A DNA stretch of 64,000 nucleotides. It comes from Devosia chinhatensis (lineage in GTDB: Bacteria; Pseudomonadota; Alphaproteobacteria; Rhizobiales; Devosiaceae). The DNA is taken from assembly GCF_000969445.1 (NCBI RefSeq), contig NZ_JZEY01000054.1:1860001-1924000 (forward strand). The letters run 5' to 3'. Below are positions 29,426 through 37,655 of the stretch, in pieces; the first letter of the stretch is position 1, and every line of letters begins with the position of its first letter. The position numbers and the translations under genes were made by a program. The notes beneath the pieces were generated by a model. That model was not told where the DNA came from, ran no database searches, and worked only from the letters and a program-made list of their open reading frames with translations.

Positions 29426-30559
29426 GTGTCCACATCGTCCAAGCTCATGTCCCCCGTTACCCTGCGGGGCCTTACTCTGCGCAACCGCACGGTCGTTGCC
29501 CCAATGTGCCAATATTCGGCCATCGATGGTTTCGTGAACGACTGGCACATGGTGCATCTTGGCCGCTTCGGCATTGGCGGTTTCGGTCTCGTCATCCTCG
29601 AAGCCACCGGCGTCCTCCCCGAAGCGCGCATTTCCTTCGCGGATCTGGGTCTGTGGAAGGACGAGCACATCGCTCCGCTCGCCCGCATCGTCGATTTCCT
29701 CCACAGCCAGGGCGCTGCCGCCGGCATCCAGCTGGCCCATGCCGGCCGCAAGGCCTCGACGCCCGTCTCCTGGCTCACCGCCGACGATCTGGCCACCGAG
29801 GAACAACAGCAGAAGCTCGGCTACGAGCATTGGCAGCCCGTCGCCCCCAGCGCCGTCTCCCATGATCCTGCCAATGCCGACTACCAGGTGCCCACTGCCC
29901 TCGACAAGGACGGTATTCGCCGGGTGATCGATGGCTTCGTCGCTGCGGCGCAGCGCGCGGAAAAGGCCGGCTTCGACACCGTTGAGATCCACGCCGCTCA
30001 CGGCTACCTGCTGAACCAGTTCCTCTCGCCGCTGGCCAACCAGCGCACCGATGAATATGGCGGCAGCCGCGAGAACCGCATGCGTCTCGTGCTCGAGATT
30101 GCCGAAGCCGTTCGCGCTGTCTGGCCCGCCGACAAGCCGCTGCTCGCCCGTCTCTCGGTCAGCGACAATGCCGAAGGCGGCTGGACCGTCGAGGACAGTG
30201 TGGTCCTGGCGCGCGAACTCAAGGCCCGTGGCGTTGACGCCATCGATTGCTCCAGCGGCGGTCTCGCCCAGGGGCGCATCAAGTCCGCCCCGAATTATCA
30301 GGTGCCTTTTGCCCATGCCGTGCGCGCTGGCGCCGACATTCCCACCATGGCCGTCGGCGTGCTTGGCGATATCCATGGCGCCGAGGCGATCCTGGAAAAT
30401 GGCGAGGCGGACTTCATCGCCCTGGCGCGCGGCGCCCTGGCCGATCCCAATTGGCCGCTTCACGCCAATACCGCGCTCGGCGGCGACTACACCGCCTGGC
30501 CCGTCCAGACCCAGCGCGTCGCCGACTACGATCGCCTGATGGTCGCAGCCAAGGGCTGA
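29426..30559 (+). CDS. NADH:flavin oxidoreductase, Old Yellow Enzyme family (YqjM-like)
   Basis: A 377-residue FMN-dependent ene-reductase of the thermophilic-like/YqjM class. Motifs include VVAPMCQYSA with the redox-modulating Cys, IQLAHAGRKAS, VEIHAAHGYLLNQFLSP and NRMRLVLEIAEAVR. It reduces activated C=C bonds with NAD(P)H. The start is GTG at 29426, 7 bases after AAGGA; a TTG at 29420 is less likely. Divergence from the esterase over the inverted repeat suggests shared control. Confidence 0.9.
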   Translation: MSTSSKLMSPVTLRGLTLRNRTVVAPMCQYSAIDGFVNDWHMVHLGRFGIGGFGLVILEATGVLPEARISFADLGLWKDEHIAPLARIVDFLHSQGAAAGIQLAHAGRKASTPVSWLTADDLATEEQQQKLGYEHWQPVAPSAVSHDPANADYQVPTALDKDGIRRVIDGFVAAAQRAEKAGFDTVEIHAAHGYLLNQFLSPLANQRTDEYGGSRENRMRLVLEIAEAVRAVWPADKPLLARLSVSDNAEGGWTVEDSVVLARELKARGVDAIDCSSGGLAQGRIKSAPNYQVPFAHAVRAGADIPTMAVGVLGDIHGAEAILENGEADFIALARGALADPNWPLHANTALGGDYTAWPVQTQRVADYDRLMVAAKG

Positions 30560-30721
30560 CGAGAACGGGGGGCGCCGGCCGGGATAAGGGCCCGCCCCCA
30601 CTTTGATCGCTGCAGGTGAGACCTCCGTTGAACAGAGGCTCCTGCATGCGCGTACCGGCTCACCCTAATTCCGCCCCAGTAGCGGGTTCACCTTCTGCTC
30701 GACGCAACGAGGAGACAAGCC

Positions 30722-31159
30722 ATGGATAAAAAGGCTGCAATCATGGCCCTGATGGCCGCCTGGGGCGTGGGCGCCTGCACCGCCCTGCCCGCCATGGCGC
30801 AGGACAGCGAAGCGCCCGCCGCCGAGGAAGCCGGCGAGGCCGGCAGCGACAACCCGCTGCTCAACCGTGTCTGGGTCCGCTCCGATGCCGATTCGGGCCT
30901 GCCGGGCAGCATGCAGATCTTTTTGGCCGATGGCACGCTGGTCAGCGATTCGTGCTGGGAGACCTATCGCCTCTCCAACTGGCAGCAGGTGTCCGACACC
31001 GAAATTTCGTGGGACGAGGACGGTATGACCATCAGCGCCGACATCACCTCGCTGACACCTGACGAGCTGGTTCTGACCATGAAGCTGGTCGGTGGCGACG
31101 AGGAAGTGCGCTTTGCTCCCGCCAGTGTGCCCTATCTTTGCCCCGACATGCCCCGCTGA
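30722..31159 (+). CDS. Exported hypothetical protein (145 aa)
   Basis: Residues 1-27 form a signal peptide ending AMA. An acidic Ala/Glu linker follows, then a folded domain with NRVWVRSDADSGLPGSMQIFLADGTLVSDSCWETYRL, split here only as a motif, and two further strands. Cys residues near 75 and 141 may form a disulfide in the periplasm. GAGGAGACAAGCC precedes the ATG. The function is unknown. Confidence 0.75.
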   Translation: MDKKAAIMALMAAWGVGACTALPAMAQDSEAPAAEEAGEAGSDNPLLNRVWVRSDADSGLPGSMQIFLADGTLVSDSCWETYRLSNWQQVSDTEISWDEDGMTISADITSLTPDELVLTMKLVGGDEEVRFAPASVPYLCPDMPR

Positions 31160-31195
31160 CACACTCAACGTGCACAGTCTGCTGACGAATTGGCC

Positions 31196-33118
31196 TCAGA
31201 TGACAACCTGAGTGCCAATCTCCACCACGCGGCCGGTCGGGATATGGAAATATTCCGTCGCGTCGCTGGCATTGCGCGCCAGGCGGATGAAAAGCCTGTC
31301 CTGCCAGAACCTTAGCAGCCCGCCCTTCTGTCCCACCTTCAGCGAGCGCCGCGACAGGAAGAACGAGGTCGACATGATGTCGAACTTCCAGCCCAGCTTT
31401 CGCGCCAGCGCCAAGGCCTTGGGAATATTGGGACTTTCCATGAACCCGAAGGTCACCACCACCCGCGAGAACAGCTCGTTATAGGCATCGATGGTCACCT
31501 TCTCATCGTCCGGCACGCGCGGCGAGGTCGAAGTCCGCACCGTCAGGATGACGTTCTGCTCGTGTAACACCTTGTAATGCTTGAGAGAATGCAACAGCGC
31601 CGTCGGCGCACCCTCGACGTCGGAGGTCAGGAATATCGCCGTACCCGGCACCACCGTCGGCCGCTTCTTGGCCAGGTTGTTGACCAGAAATTCCAGCGGC
31701 ACCTCATCCCGTCGCGTCTTGTCGGAAAGCCGCTTTCGCCCGGCCATCCAGCTCCACATCAGCAGCGCGACGGCCAGCGCCACAACTGCCGGAACCCAGC
31801 CGCCCTGGAACAGCTTGGCCGCATTGGCGGCAAAAAAACCACCGTCGATAATAAGATAGACCGCGCCGAAGCCGATGACGGCGGCCGGATGCCATTTCCA
31901 GTTGCGCCACATGACGACCACGAGCAGGGACAGCGTCACGATCATCACGCCGGACACGGCGATGCCGTAAGCGTTTGAAAGAGCTTCCGAACTCTGGAAA
32001 ATGAGCACGAGCAGCAGCACCCCGATCATCAGCATGGCATTGATCTGCGGCATATAGATCTGCCCGCTCTGCGTCGCCGATGTGTGCTGCACGATCATGC
32101 GCGGCAGCATGTTCATGGCAATGGCCTGCTGCGCGAGGCTATAGGTGCCGGTGATCACTGCCTGGCTGGCAATGATGGTGGCGAGCGTCGCCAGGCCGAC
32201 GAACGGCAATAGCGCCCAATCCGGCTGCATCTCGAAGAACGGGCTCTGCACATTCTCCACCCCCACCTGGAGCACGAAGGCGCCCTGCCCGAAATAATTC
32301 AGCAGCAGGCACGGGAAAACCAGGCCGAACCAGGCGATCACGATCGGCTTGCGCCCGAAATGCCCGAGATCGACATAGAGCGCCTCGGCGCCGGTCACTG
32401 CCAGAAACACCGCGCCCATGACGACGAAGGCAATCCCGATATGGGTGGCAAGAAACTGGATACCCAGAAACGGGTTCAGCGCCTGCAAGACCGCAGGATA
32501 TTCAATGATGTGAACGAGGCCGCTGACACCCAGCGTCAGGAACCACACGGCCGTAACCGGCCCGAAAACCGTGGCCACCTTGGCGGTACCGAACCGCTGA
32601 ACGGCGAAAAGACCAATGATGATGACGAGCGTGATCGGGACGACCCAGCGGCCCATGCCTGGAGCGACCAGATCGATGCCTTCGACCGCTGAGAGCACGG
32701 AAATAGCAGGTGTAATAATGGCATCGCCGAAGAACAAGGCAGCGCCGAGCACGCCGAGGCCGGTAATCCAGGCAGGCGGTTTTGCAAAGGTCTTGCGTGC
32801 AAGCGCCATAAGGCTGAGCGTGCCACCCTCGCCATTATTGTCGGCCCGAGTGACGAAGAAAACGTACTTCACGGCGACCGTAAGGGTCAAAGCCCAGACG
32901 ATGAGCGAGAGAAGCCCCAGAATCTCGATATGAGATGCCGCAGCGCCTGGCCGGACATGCATGGCTTGGCGGAAGGCGTAGATCGGGCTGGTGCCGATAT
33001 CGCCGTAGACCACGCCGATTGCTCCGATTGTCAGGAGCGGAAGACTGCTTTTTGCGTGGCTGGCCTGGGAGGTCGCTACGTCACCGGCCTTGTGACCGGC
33101 ATCATCCGTACGCGTCAT
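31196..33118 (-). CDS. kup: Potassium uptake protein Kup
   Basis: A 640-residue membrane protein with about twelve helices and a soluble C-terminal domain. TIGAIGVVYGDIGTSPIYAFR near residue 31 is the Kup signature; GDAIITPAISVLSAVEG and the C-terminal VILTVRTS and FGFMESPNIPKAL also fit. Kup is a proton-coupled low-affinity K+ importer. The frame is open to 33550, but the ATG at 33118 begins conserved sequence. No other K+ genes lie near. Confidence 0.95.
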   Translation of the reverse strand: MTRTDDAGHKAGDVATSQASHAKSSLPLLTIGAIGVVYGDIGTSPIYAFRQAMHVRPGAAASHIEILGLLSLIVWALTLTVAVKYVFFVTRADNNGEGGTLSLMALARKTFAKPPAWITGLGVLGAALFFGDAIITPAISVLSAVEGIDLVAPGMGRWVVPITLVIIIGLFAVQRFGTAKVATVFGPVTAVWFLTLGVSGLVHIIEYPAVLQALNPFLGIQFLATHIGIAFVVMGAVFLAVTGAEALYVDLGHFGRKPIVIAWFGLVFPCLLLNYFGQGAFVLQVGVENVQSPFFEMQPDWALLPFVGLATLATIIASQAVITGTYSLAQQAIAMNMLPRMIVQHTSATQSGQIYMPQINAMLMIGVLLLVLIFQSSEALSNAYGIAVSGVMIVTLSLLVVVMWRNWKWHPAAVIGFGAVYLIIDGGFFAANAAKLFQGGWVPAVVALAVALLMWSWMAGRKRLSDKTRRDEVPLEFLVNNLAKKRPTVVPGTAIFLTSDVEGAPTALLHSLKHYKVLHEQNVILTVRTSTSPRVPDDEKVTIDAYNELFSRVVVTFGFMESPNIPKALALARKLGWKFDIMSTSFFLSRRSLKVGQKGGLLRFWQDRLFIRLARNASDATEYFHIPTGRVVEIGTQVVI

Positions 33119-33279
33119 GAGCTTTTGGGCTCTCACTGTTTCAAGGCGGGCGCCGCTATACACCCGCCGCCCGCCACACACAATGCCTGCTCGAACGATT
33201 GGTTCATAAACCAGTCGGGGCCGCCTCTTGCGAAGCGGCCCCGGCCAGGTAAGCGAAGACGTCGAAGTCCTCGAAAGAC

Positions 33280-33864
33280 TTAGGAACGAGCGGCCTTGGT
33301 GGCGTTGCCCCACCATACCAGCTGGTCCAGCATGTCCTTGGCGGACGGACCGATCGAACCTTCGATCTCGCTGAAAGGCTTGTTCTGCTGCCCGAGCGGG
33401 TGCACGGCGAAAAAGTCGCCGCCACCGATATGAACGGCCGAGCGGGTCGAAACCATCTGCAGTTCGACGCCGATACCGCGCAGGTGCTCGGCGGCGCGAG
33501 CAGCGCCGACAGCGCCGTAGCCGACAATGCCGAAGGGCTTGCGGTTCCACTCGTTATAGGCCTGATCGAGGGCGTTCTTAAGCGCGCCAGTGATCGAACG
33601 GTTGTACTCGGCAACGACGAAGATGAAGCCGTCGAATTCGCCGATCTTCTTCTGCCAGGCAACTGCATGCTCGTCGCTCGAGGGCATCCAGAGGTTCGAC
33701 GCGGCCTCATTGAAGAACGGCAGGTCGAAATCGCGTAGGTCGATCAGTTCGGCCTCGATCTCGGGGCGTTCATTGGCCTTATCGAGAATCCACTGAGCCG
33801 GCTTTTCGCCGAAGCGCGTATCACGGGTGGACGAAATAACGACGCCGATCTTGAGTTTGGACAT
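33280..33864 (-). CDS. NADPH-dependent FMN reductase
   Basis: A 194-residue flavodoxin-fold reductase. KIGVVISSTRDTRFG is the FMN phosphate loop, and VVAEYNRSITGALKNALDQAYNEW is the conserved middle. Such enzymes reduce FMN, quinones, azo dyes or chromate. The ATG at 33864 follows AAGGAGGG; the longer frame is not supported. Its upstream region has a 14-base inverted repeat and a 10-bp-spaced GTTAC direct repeat near 33881-33896, so it looks regulated. Confidence 0.88.
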   Translation of the reverse strand: MSKLKIGVVISSTRDTRFGEKPAQWILDKANERPEIEAELIDLRDFDLPFFNEAASNLWMPSSDEHAVAWQKKIGEFDGFIFVVAEYNRSITGALKNALDQAYNEWNRKPFGIVGYGAVGAARAAEHLRGIGVELQMVSTRSAVHIGGGDFFAVHPLGQQNKPFSEIEGSIGPSAKDMLDQLVWWGNATKAARS

Positions 33865-33901
33865 CTCTGCCCTCCTTGGTAACAAATCGTAACTGAGGCG
33901 A

Positions 33902-33980
33902 TATATGTGCCTGGGCTAAAGAACCTCAAGAGGGCACGCCAGTGTCTGCCGGGAACAAAATGGCACCCCAGGCACACATA
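33902..33980. repeat. Inverted repeat pair upstream of the FMN reductase
   Basis: TATATGTGCCTGGG at 33902-33915 pairs 13 of 14 bases with CCCAGGCACACATA at 33967-33980. The spacing is 51 bases, so two operator half-sites or a looped leader are possible. Confidence 0.4.
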
Positions 33981-34099
33981 TGTAAGTATCGGTTGTACTG
34001 AGTTTTCTGCTGCATTTAGGGCCGCTCGCTCCGAGCACGGCCCGTCTTAAAACCGATCAGCAAACGCATTGTTCCATATTGGCGAACGAGGTTGCGTGG

Positions 34100-34843
34100 T
34101 TAGCCCGCCAGGACCGAGATATAACGACGCGTCGCCGAGTCAAATCCCATGATCAGTGCGTCGGCCGTAAGGCCATGCCCGATTGACACCTCAGCGACAC
34201 CGGAAACTGCGGCTTGAAAGGCTGGAAGGTTTTCAAGCGTCAGGTCATGGCCGGCATTGACGCCCAGGCCCAGCGCTCGAGCGGCGACGCTGGTCTGTGA
34301 GAGCGCCTCCAGCTGCCTCTGTGCTTCCTGAGGGTCATTAAAGCAAGCACCATAGGGACCGGTGAAGAGCTCGATGCGATCGGCGCCGGTTGCGTGAGCT
34401 GCAGCAACGCCATCCTCTCCTGCATCAGGATCGCAGAACAGGGAAATCCGTCGTCCGGGTCGCTTCAGACGCTGGACGACCGATGTGAGAAAATTGCCCT
34501 CGCCCAGAAAATCCCAGCCATGATCCGACGTGGCCTGTGCTGGATCGTCGGGTACGAGGGTCACCTGATGCGGACGAACATCCTCGATCAGAGCAAGGAA
34601 GTCCTCGCTCGGATAGCCCTCGATGTTGAATTCGGCCCGCGGATATTCAGCATTCAACAGTGCTGAAAGATCGTAGACATCGCTCCGGCGGATGTGTCGT
34701 TCGTCGGGACGGGGATGGATGGTAATGCCACTGGCCCCCGCATCCAGCACGACACGCGCAATGTGGGTCACGCTTGGCCAGGGCAGATTGCGCCGATTGC
34801 GAAGCTGCGCGACAGCATTGAGATTGACGGAAAGCAGGGTCAT
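34100..34843 (-). CDS. pdxJ: Pyridoxine 5'-phosphate synthase
   Basis: A 247-residue TIM-barrel enzyme that condenses 3-amino-2-oxopropyl phosphate with deoxyxylulose phosphate in the DXP-dependent vitamin B6 route. Family motifs include [59 protein letters not shown], and [10 protein letters not shown]. It follows ilvN by 90 bases on the same strand and may be transcribed with the ilv genes. The ribosome site is weak. Confidence 0.96.
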   Translation of the reverse strand: MTLLSVNLNAVAQLRNRRNLPWPSVTHIARVVLDAGASGITIHPRPDERHIRRSDVYDLSALLNAEYPRAEFNIEGYPSEDFLALIEDVRPHQVTLVPDDPAQATSDHGWDFLGEGNFLTSVVQRLKRPGRRISLFCDPDAGEDGVAAAHATGADRIELFTGPYGACFNDPQEAQRQLEALSQTSVAARALGLGVNAGHDLTLENLPAFQAAVSGVAEVSIGHGLTADALIMGFDSATRRYISVLAG

Positions 34844-34933
34844 GGCAGGACTCGATCTGTTCAGGCCCTGCCATACACCACACTGGACGATCCGCCCAAT
34901 CGAACCTTTTGATAGGCTCGATCAGTGAGGATG

Positions 34934-35488
34934 CTACATGCCCTCGGGACCGCGACTGATCGCGGCAAGACCGGTGCGCACCACTTCGACGAGCCCGAGC
35001 GGAGCCATTAGTGCAATGAAGCTGTCCACCTTATCGGGCTTGCCCGTCACTTCGAAAACAAAGCTTTCGACGGTCGCGTCGACAATATGGGCGCGGAAGG
35101 CATCTGCCAGACGCAGGGTCTCGGCTCGATGTTCGCCCGAACCCTTCACCTTGATCAGCGCCAGTTCGCGCTCGAGGTATGCACCTTCGGCCGTGAGGTC
35201 ATGCACCCTATGAACGGGTACTAGCCTTTCGAGCTGCGTCTTGATCTGCACCAGCACTTTGGGCGTGGCGACGACGACGACAGTGATGCGACTAAGTCGC
35301 TTGTCGTGTTCGGTCTCGCTGACCGTCAGGCTCTCGATATTATAGCCACGCGCCGAGAACAGACCAACGACCCGCGCCAGGATACCGGGCTCATTGTCCA
35401 CGAGCACGGACAAGGTATGGCGCTCGGCCTGCTGGGTTTCCTGGGTCAGGAAATAGGCGGAACCGGTGGGTTGCAAATGTGCGTTCAT
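34934..35488 (-). CDS. ilvN: Acetolactate synthase small (regulatory) subunit
   Basis: A 184-residue regulatory subunit (also named ilvH). The N-terminal ACT domain starts HTLSVLVDNEPGILARVVGLFSARGYNIESLTV, where valine binds to inhibit the holoenzyme; the C-terminal ACT-like half follows. GGAGG lies 8 bases before the ATG at 35488, which is better than the start five codons upstream. It is 22 bases after ilvB on the same strand, so both are controlled by the attenuation leader upstream of ilvB. Confidence 0.95.
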   Translation of the reverse strand: MNAHLQPTGSAYFLTQETQQAERHTLSVLVDNEPGILARVVGLFSARGYNIESLTVSETEHDKRLSRITVVVVATPKVLVQIKTQLERLVPVHRVHDLTAEGAYLERELALIKVKGSGEHRAETLRLADAFRAHIVDATVESFVFEVTGKPDKVDSFIALMAPLGLVEVVRTGLAAISRGPEGM

Positions 35489-35510
35489 GTTCTTTACCTC
35501 CACGACCGGC

Positions 35511-37280
35511 CTAGACCAGCGCGCGTCCCTTCTCGTCGATGATGTCGCCGATATTGGCGGTGTCGGGCAGGATGATCTCGTTATGCGGCTTGCCGGACGG
35601 GATCATGGGCAGGCAGTTCTCGTCCTTTTCCACCAGCACGTCGAACAAAACGGGGCCGTCATAATCGATCATGTCGGCGATCGCTGCGTCCAATTCTGCC
35701 GGCGTGTCGCATTTGATGCCCTTGGCCCCATAGGCCTCGGCCAGCTTGACGAAATCAGGCAGCGATTCCGAATAGGAATGGGCGTAGCGCGAACCGTGCA
35801 ACAGGTCCTGCCACTGTCGCACCATGCCCATGCGTTCGTTGTTGAGGATGAAGACCTTGATCGGCAGGCGGTATTGCACGGCAGTGGAAAGCTCCTGCAT
35901 CGTCATCTGAACCGAGGCCTCTCCTGCGATGTCGATCACCAGTGCGTCAGGATGCGCCACCTGCACACCCACCGCAGCCGGCAGCCCATAGCCCATCGTG
36001 CCCAGACCACCCGAGGTCATCCAGCGGTTAGGCTGGTCGAAATGGAAATGCTGGGCCGCCCACATCTGGTGTTGGCCGACTTCAGTGGTGATGTAGACCT
36101 CCTTAGCCTGCTTCCTCGTGGCTTCGTAGAGCCGCTGGATGGCCCATTGCGGCTTGATCACCTCGTCCGAATTCTTGAAGCCGAGCGAATTGACCGAACG
36201 CCACTTCTCGATCTGCGACCACCAGGGCGCAATCGCCTCGGTGCGCGGCTGATTGGTCTTGCTGCGCCAGATCCGGATCATCTCTTCGAGCACGCGATTG
36301 CAATCGCCCACGATCGGCAAGTCGACGCGGATGATCTTGTTGATCGAGCTCGGGTCGATGTCGACATGGATCTTGGTGCTGTGAGGCGAAAAGGCGTCCA
36401 CCCGCCCGGTAATGCGGTCGTCGAAACGCGCGCCGATATTGATCATCACGTCGCAATCGTGCATCGCCATATTGGCTTCGTAGGTCCCATGCATGCCCAG
36501 CATGCCCATCCATTGCGGATTGGACGCCGGGAAGGAACCCAGGCCCATGAGCGTCGACGTCACCGGGAAACCGGTCAGTTCGGCCAGCTCACGCAGGTTT
36601 TCGGACGCTTCCGGACCCGCATTGATCACGCCGCCGCCCGTATAGAAGATCGGACGCTCCGCCTTGAGCATGAGGTCAACGGCCGCCTCGATGGCACCGA
36701 GGTCACCGTCGACTTGGGGCCGATAGGACTTGTGGCGGAGTGAACCCGGCTCGGGTTTGTAATAGTCGCCGACGGCGAACTGCACGTCCTTGGGAATATC
36801 GATGACGACAGGTCCGGGACGACCTGTGGTGGCAATGTGGAAAGCCTCATGCAGCACGCGCGGCAAGTCCGCGACGTTCTTCACGAGGTAATTGTGCTTG
36901 GTGCAGGAGCGCGTGATTCCGACGGTATCGCATTCCTGAAAGCCATCGGTGCCGATCAGCGTGGTCGGCACCTGCGCGGTGATGCAGACCAGCGGAATAG
37001 AGTCGAGAAGGGCGTCGGTCAGCCCCGTGACGGCATTTGTGGCGCCGGGGCCCGAGGTGACCAGAACCACGCCGGGCTTGCCGGTCGAACGCGCGTATCC
37101 CTCGGCCATGTGAGTGGCACCCTGTTCATGGCGAACCAGGATATGCTTGACGAAGTCCTGCTGGAACATGGCGTCATAGATCGGCAATGCAGCGCCGCCC
37201 GGATAACCAAAGATGTGCTCGACACCCTGATCGGTCAGCGCCTGGATCACCATTTCAGCGCCGGTCATTTTCTCGGCCAT
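35511..37280 (-). CDS. ilvB: Acetolactate synthase large (catalytic) subunit
   Basis: A 589-residue thiamine-diphosphate enzyme making acetolactate or acetohydroxybutyrate, the first shared step of valine, leucine and isoleucine synthesis. VEHIFGYPGGAALPIYDAM near 20 has the catalytic region, EGYARSTGKPGVVLVTSGPGATN the ThDP glutamate region, and NNERMGMVRQWQ the end of the cofactor motif. The usual Gly-Asp of that motif reads Gly-Glu (AGEASVQMT). A BCAA-rich leader peptide and attenuator precede it. ilvN follows by 22 bases. Confidence 0.96.
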   Translation of the reverse strand: MAEKMTGAEMVIQALTDQGVEHIFGYPGGAALPIYDAMFQQDFVKHILVRHEQGATHMAEGYARSTGKPGVVLVTSGPGATNAVTGLTDALLDSIPLVCITAQVPTTLIGTDGFQECDTVGITRSCTKHNYLVKNVADLPRVLHEAFHIATTGRPGPVVIDIPKDVQFAVGDYYKPEPGSLRHKSYRPQVDGDLGAIEAAVDLMLKAERPIFYTGGGVINAGPEASENLRELAELTGFPVTSTLMGLGSFPASNPQWMGMLGMHGTYEANMAMHDCDVMINIGARFDDRITGRVDAFSPHSTKIHVDIDPSSINKIIRVDLPIVGDCNRVLEEMIRIWRSKTNQPRTEAIAPWWSQIEKWRSVNSLGFKNSDEVIKPQWAIQRLYEATRKQAKEVYITTEVGQHQMWAAQHFHFDQPNRWMTSGGLGTMGYGLPAAVGVQVAHPDALVIDIAGEASVQMTMQELSTAVQYRLPIKVFILNNERMGMVRQWQDLLHGSRYAHSYSESLPDFVKLAEAYGAKGIKCDTPAELDAAIADMIDYDGPVLFDVLVEKDENCLPMIPSGKPHNEIILPDTANIGDIIDEKGRALV

Positions 37281-37363
37281 TGTCAGCCCTTCCTGAATAC
37301 TTGCCCCTCCCGGGGTCAGTTCGTCGTTTTCCGCCCCTCCCCGCGCGGCGGAAAAAAGGCAAT

Positions 37364-37386
37364 AAAAAAGGCCCCGTTCGGGACCT
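37364..37386 (-). terminator. ilvB transcription attenuator
   Basis: On the minus strand GGTCCC-GAAC-GGGGCC (one G-U pair) is followed by TTTTTT. It lies between the leader peptide and ilvB, in the position of an attenuator. Confidence 0.75.
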
Positions 37387-37418
37387 CATGTTCGGCGCAC
37401 CAGCTATCGCGCGGGGTG

Positions 37419-37469
37419 TCACCCCACGTTGCCGATGCGCCTGCTTACTACGAGAATGAGTGACCGCAC
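37419..37469 (-). CDS. ilvB leader peptide (16 aa)
   Basis: GTG start with GGAG 7 bases upstream; the peptide reads MRSLILVVSRRIGNVG. Seven of 16 residues are Leu, Ile or Val, with a run LILVV. The stop sits in the GGGGTGACACCCC palindrome, and the attenuator lies 33 bases further on. This is the classic arrangement in which ribosome stalling for lack of charged branched-chain tRNAs prevents the terminator from forming. Confidence 0.8.
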   Translation of the reverse strand: MRSLILVVSRRIGNVG

Positions 37470-37499
37470 TGGACCGCTCCAAATTTCTAGACGCGGCAT

Positions 37500-37528
37500 T
37501 GATAAGTGCATCGAGCGGCAAAAGTCAA
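37500..37528 (-). promoter_or_regulatory. ilvB leader promoter
   Basis: On the minus strand TTGACT (-35) and TTATCA (-10) are separated by 17 bases. The start would be about 25 bases before the leader peptide GTG. Confidence 0.6.
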
Positions 37529-37637
37529 GCCAATCACATGTAAGCGCGCTCATATGAAGTGGGGACACTGCCATTGCTGCCCATTTAAGGGATTGCAGCA
37601 CCGCACAAGGATGTTAAAGCCGCAACCATCGCAATTT

Positions 37638-37655
37638 ATGACAGTTCGATGACAT
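37638..37655 (-). promoter_or_regulatory. Pho-box-like site overlapping the PiT start codon
   Basis: Read on the minus strand: ATGTCAT-CGAA-CTGTCAT, matching two CTGTCAT half-sites at 11-bp period in 13 of 14 positions. It overlaps the ATG at 37654. PhoB binding there would most simply repress the gene. Confidence 0.55.

Noticed and set aside
30560-30721. GGGGGCG...CGCCCCC stem after the OYE gene as terminator
   Set aside because: The pairing is interrupted and no T-run follows; too weak to call.
33744-33977. ORF of 77 codons upstream of the flavin reductase
   Set aside because: It overlaps the reductase start in another frame and has no ribosome site or family match.
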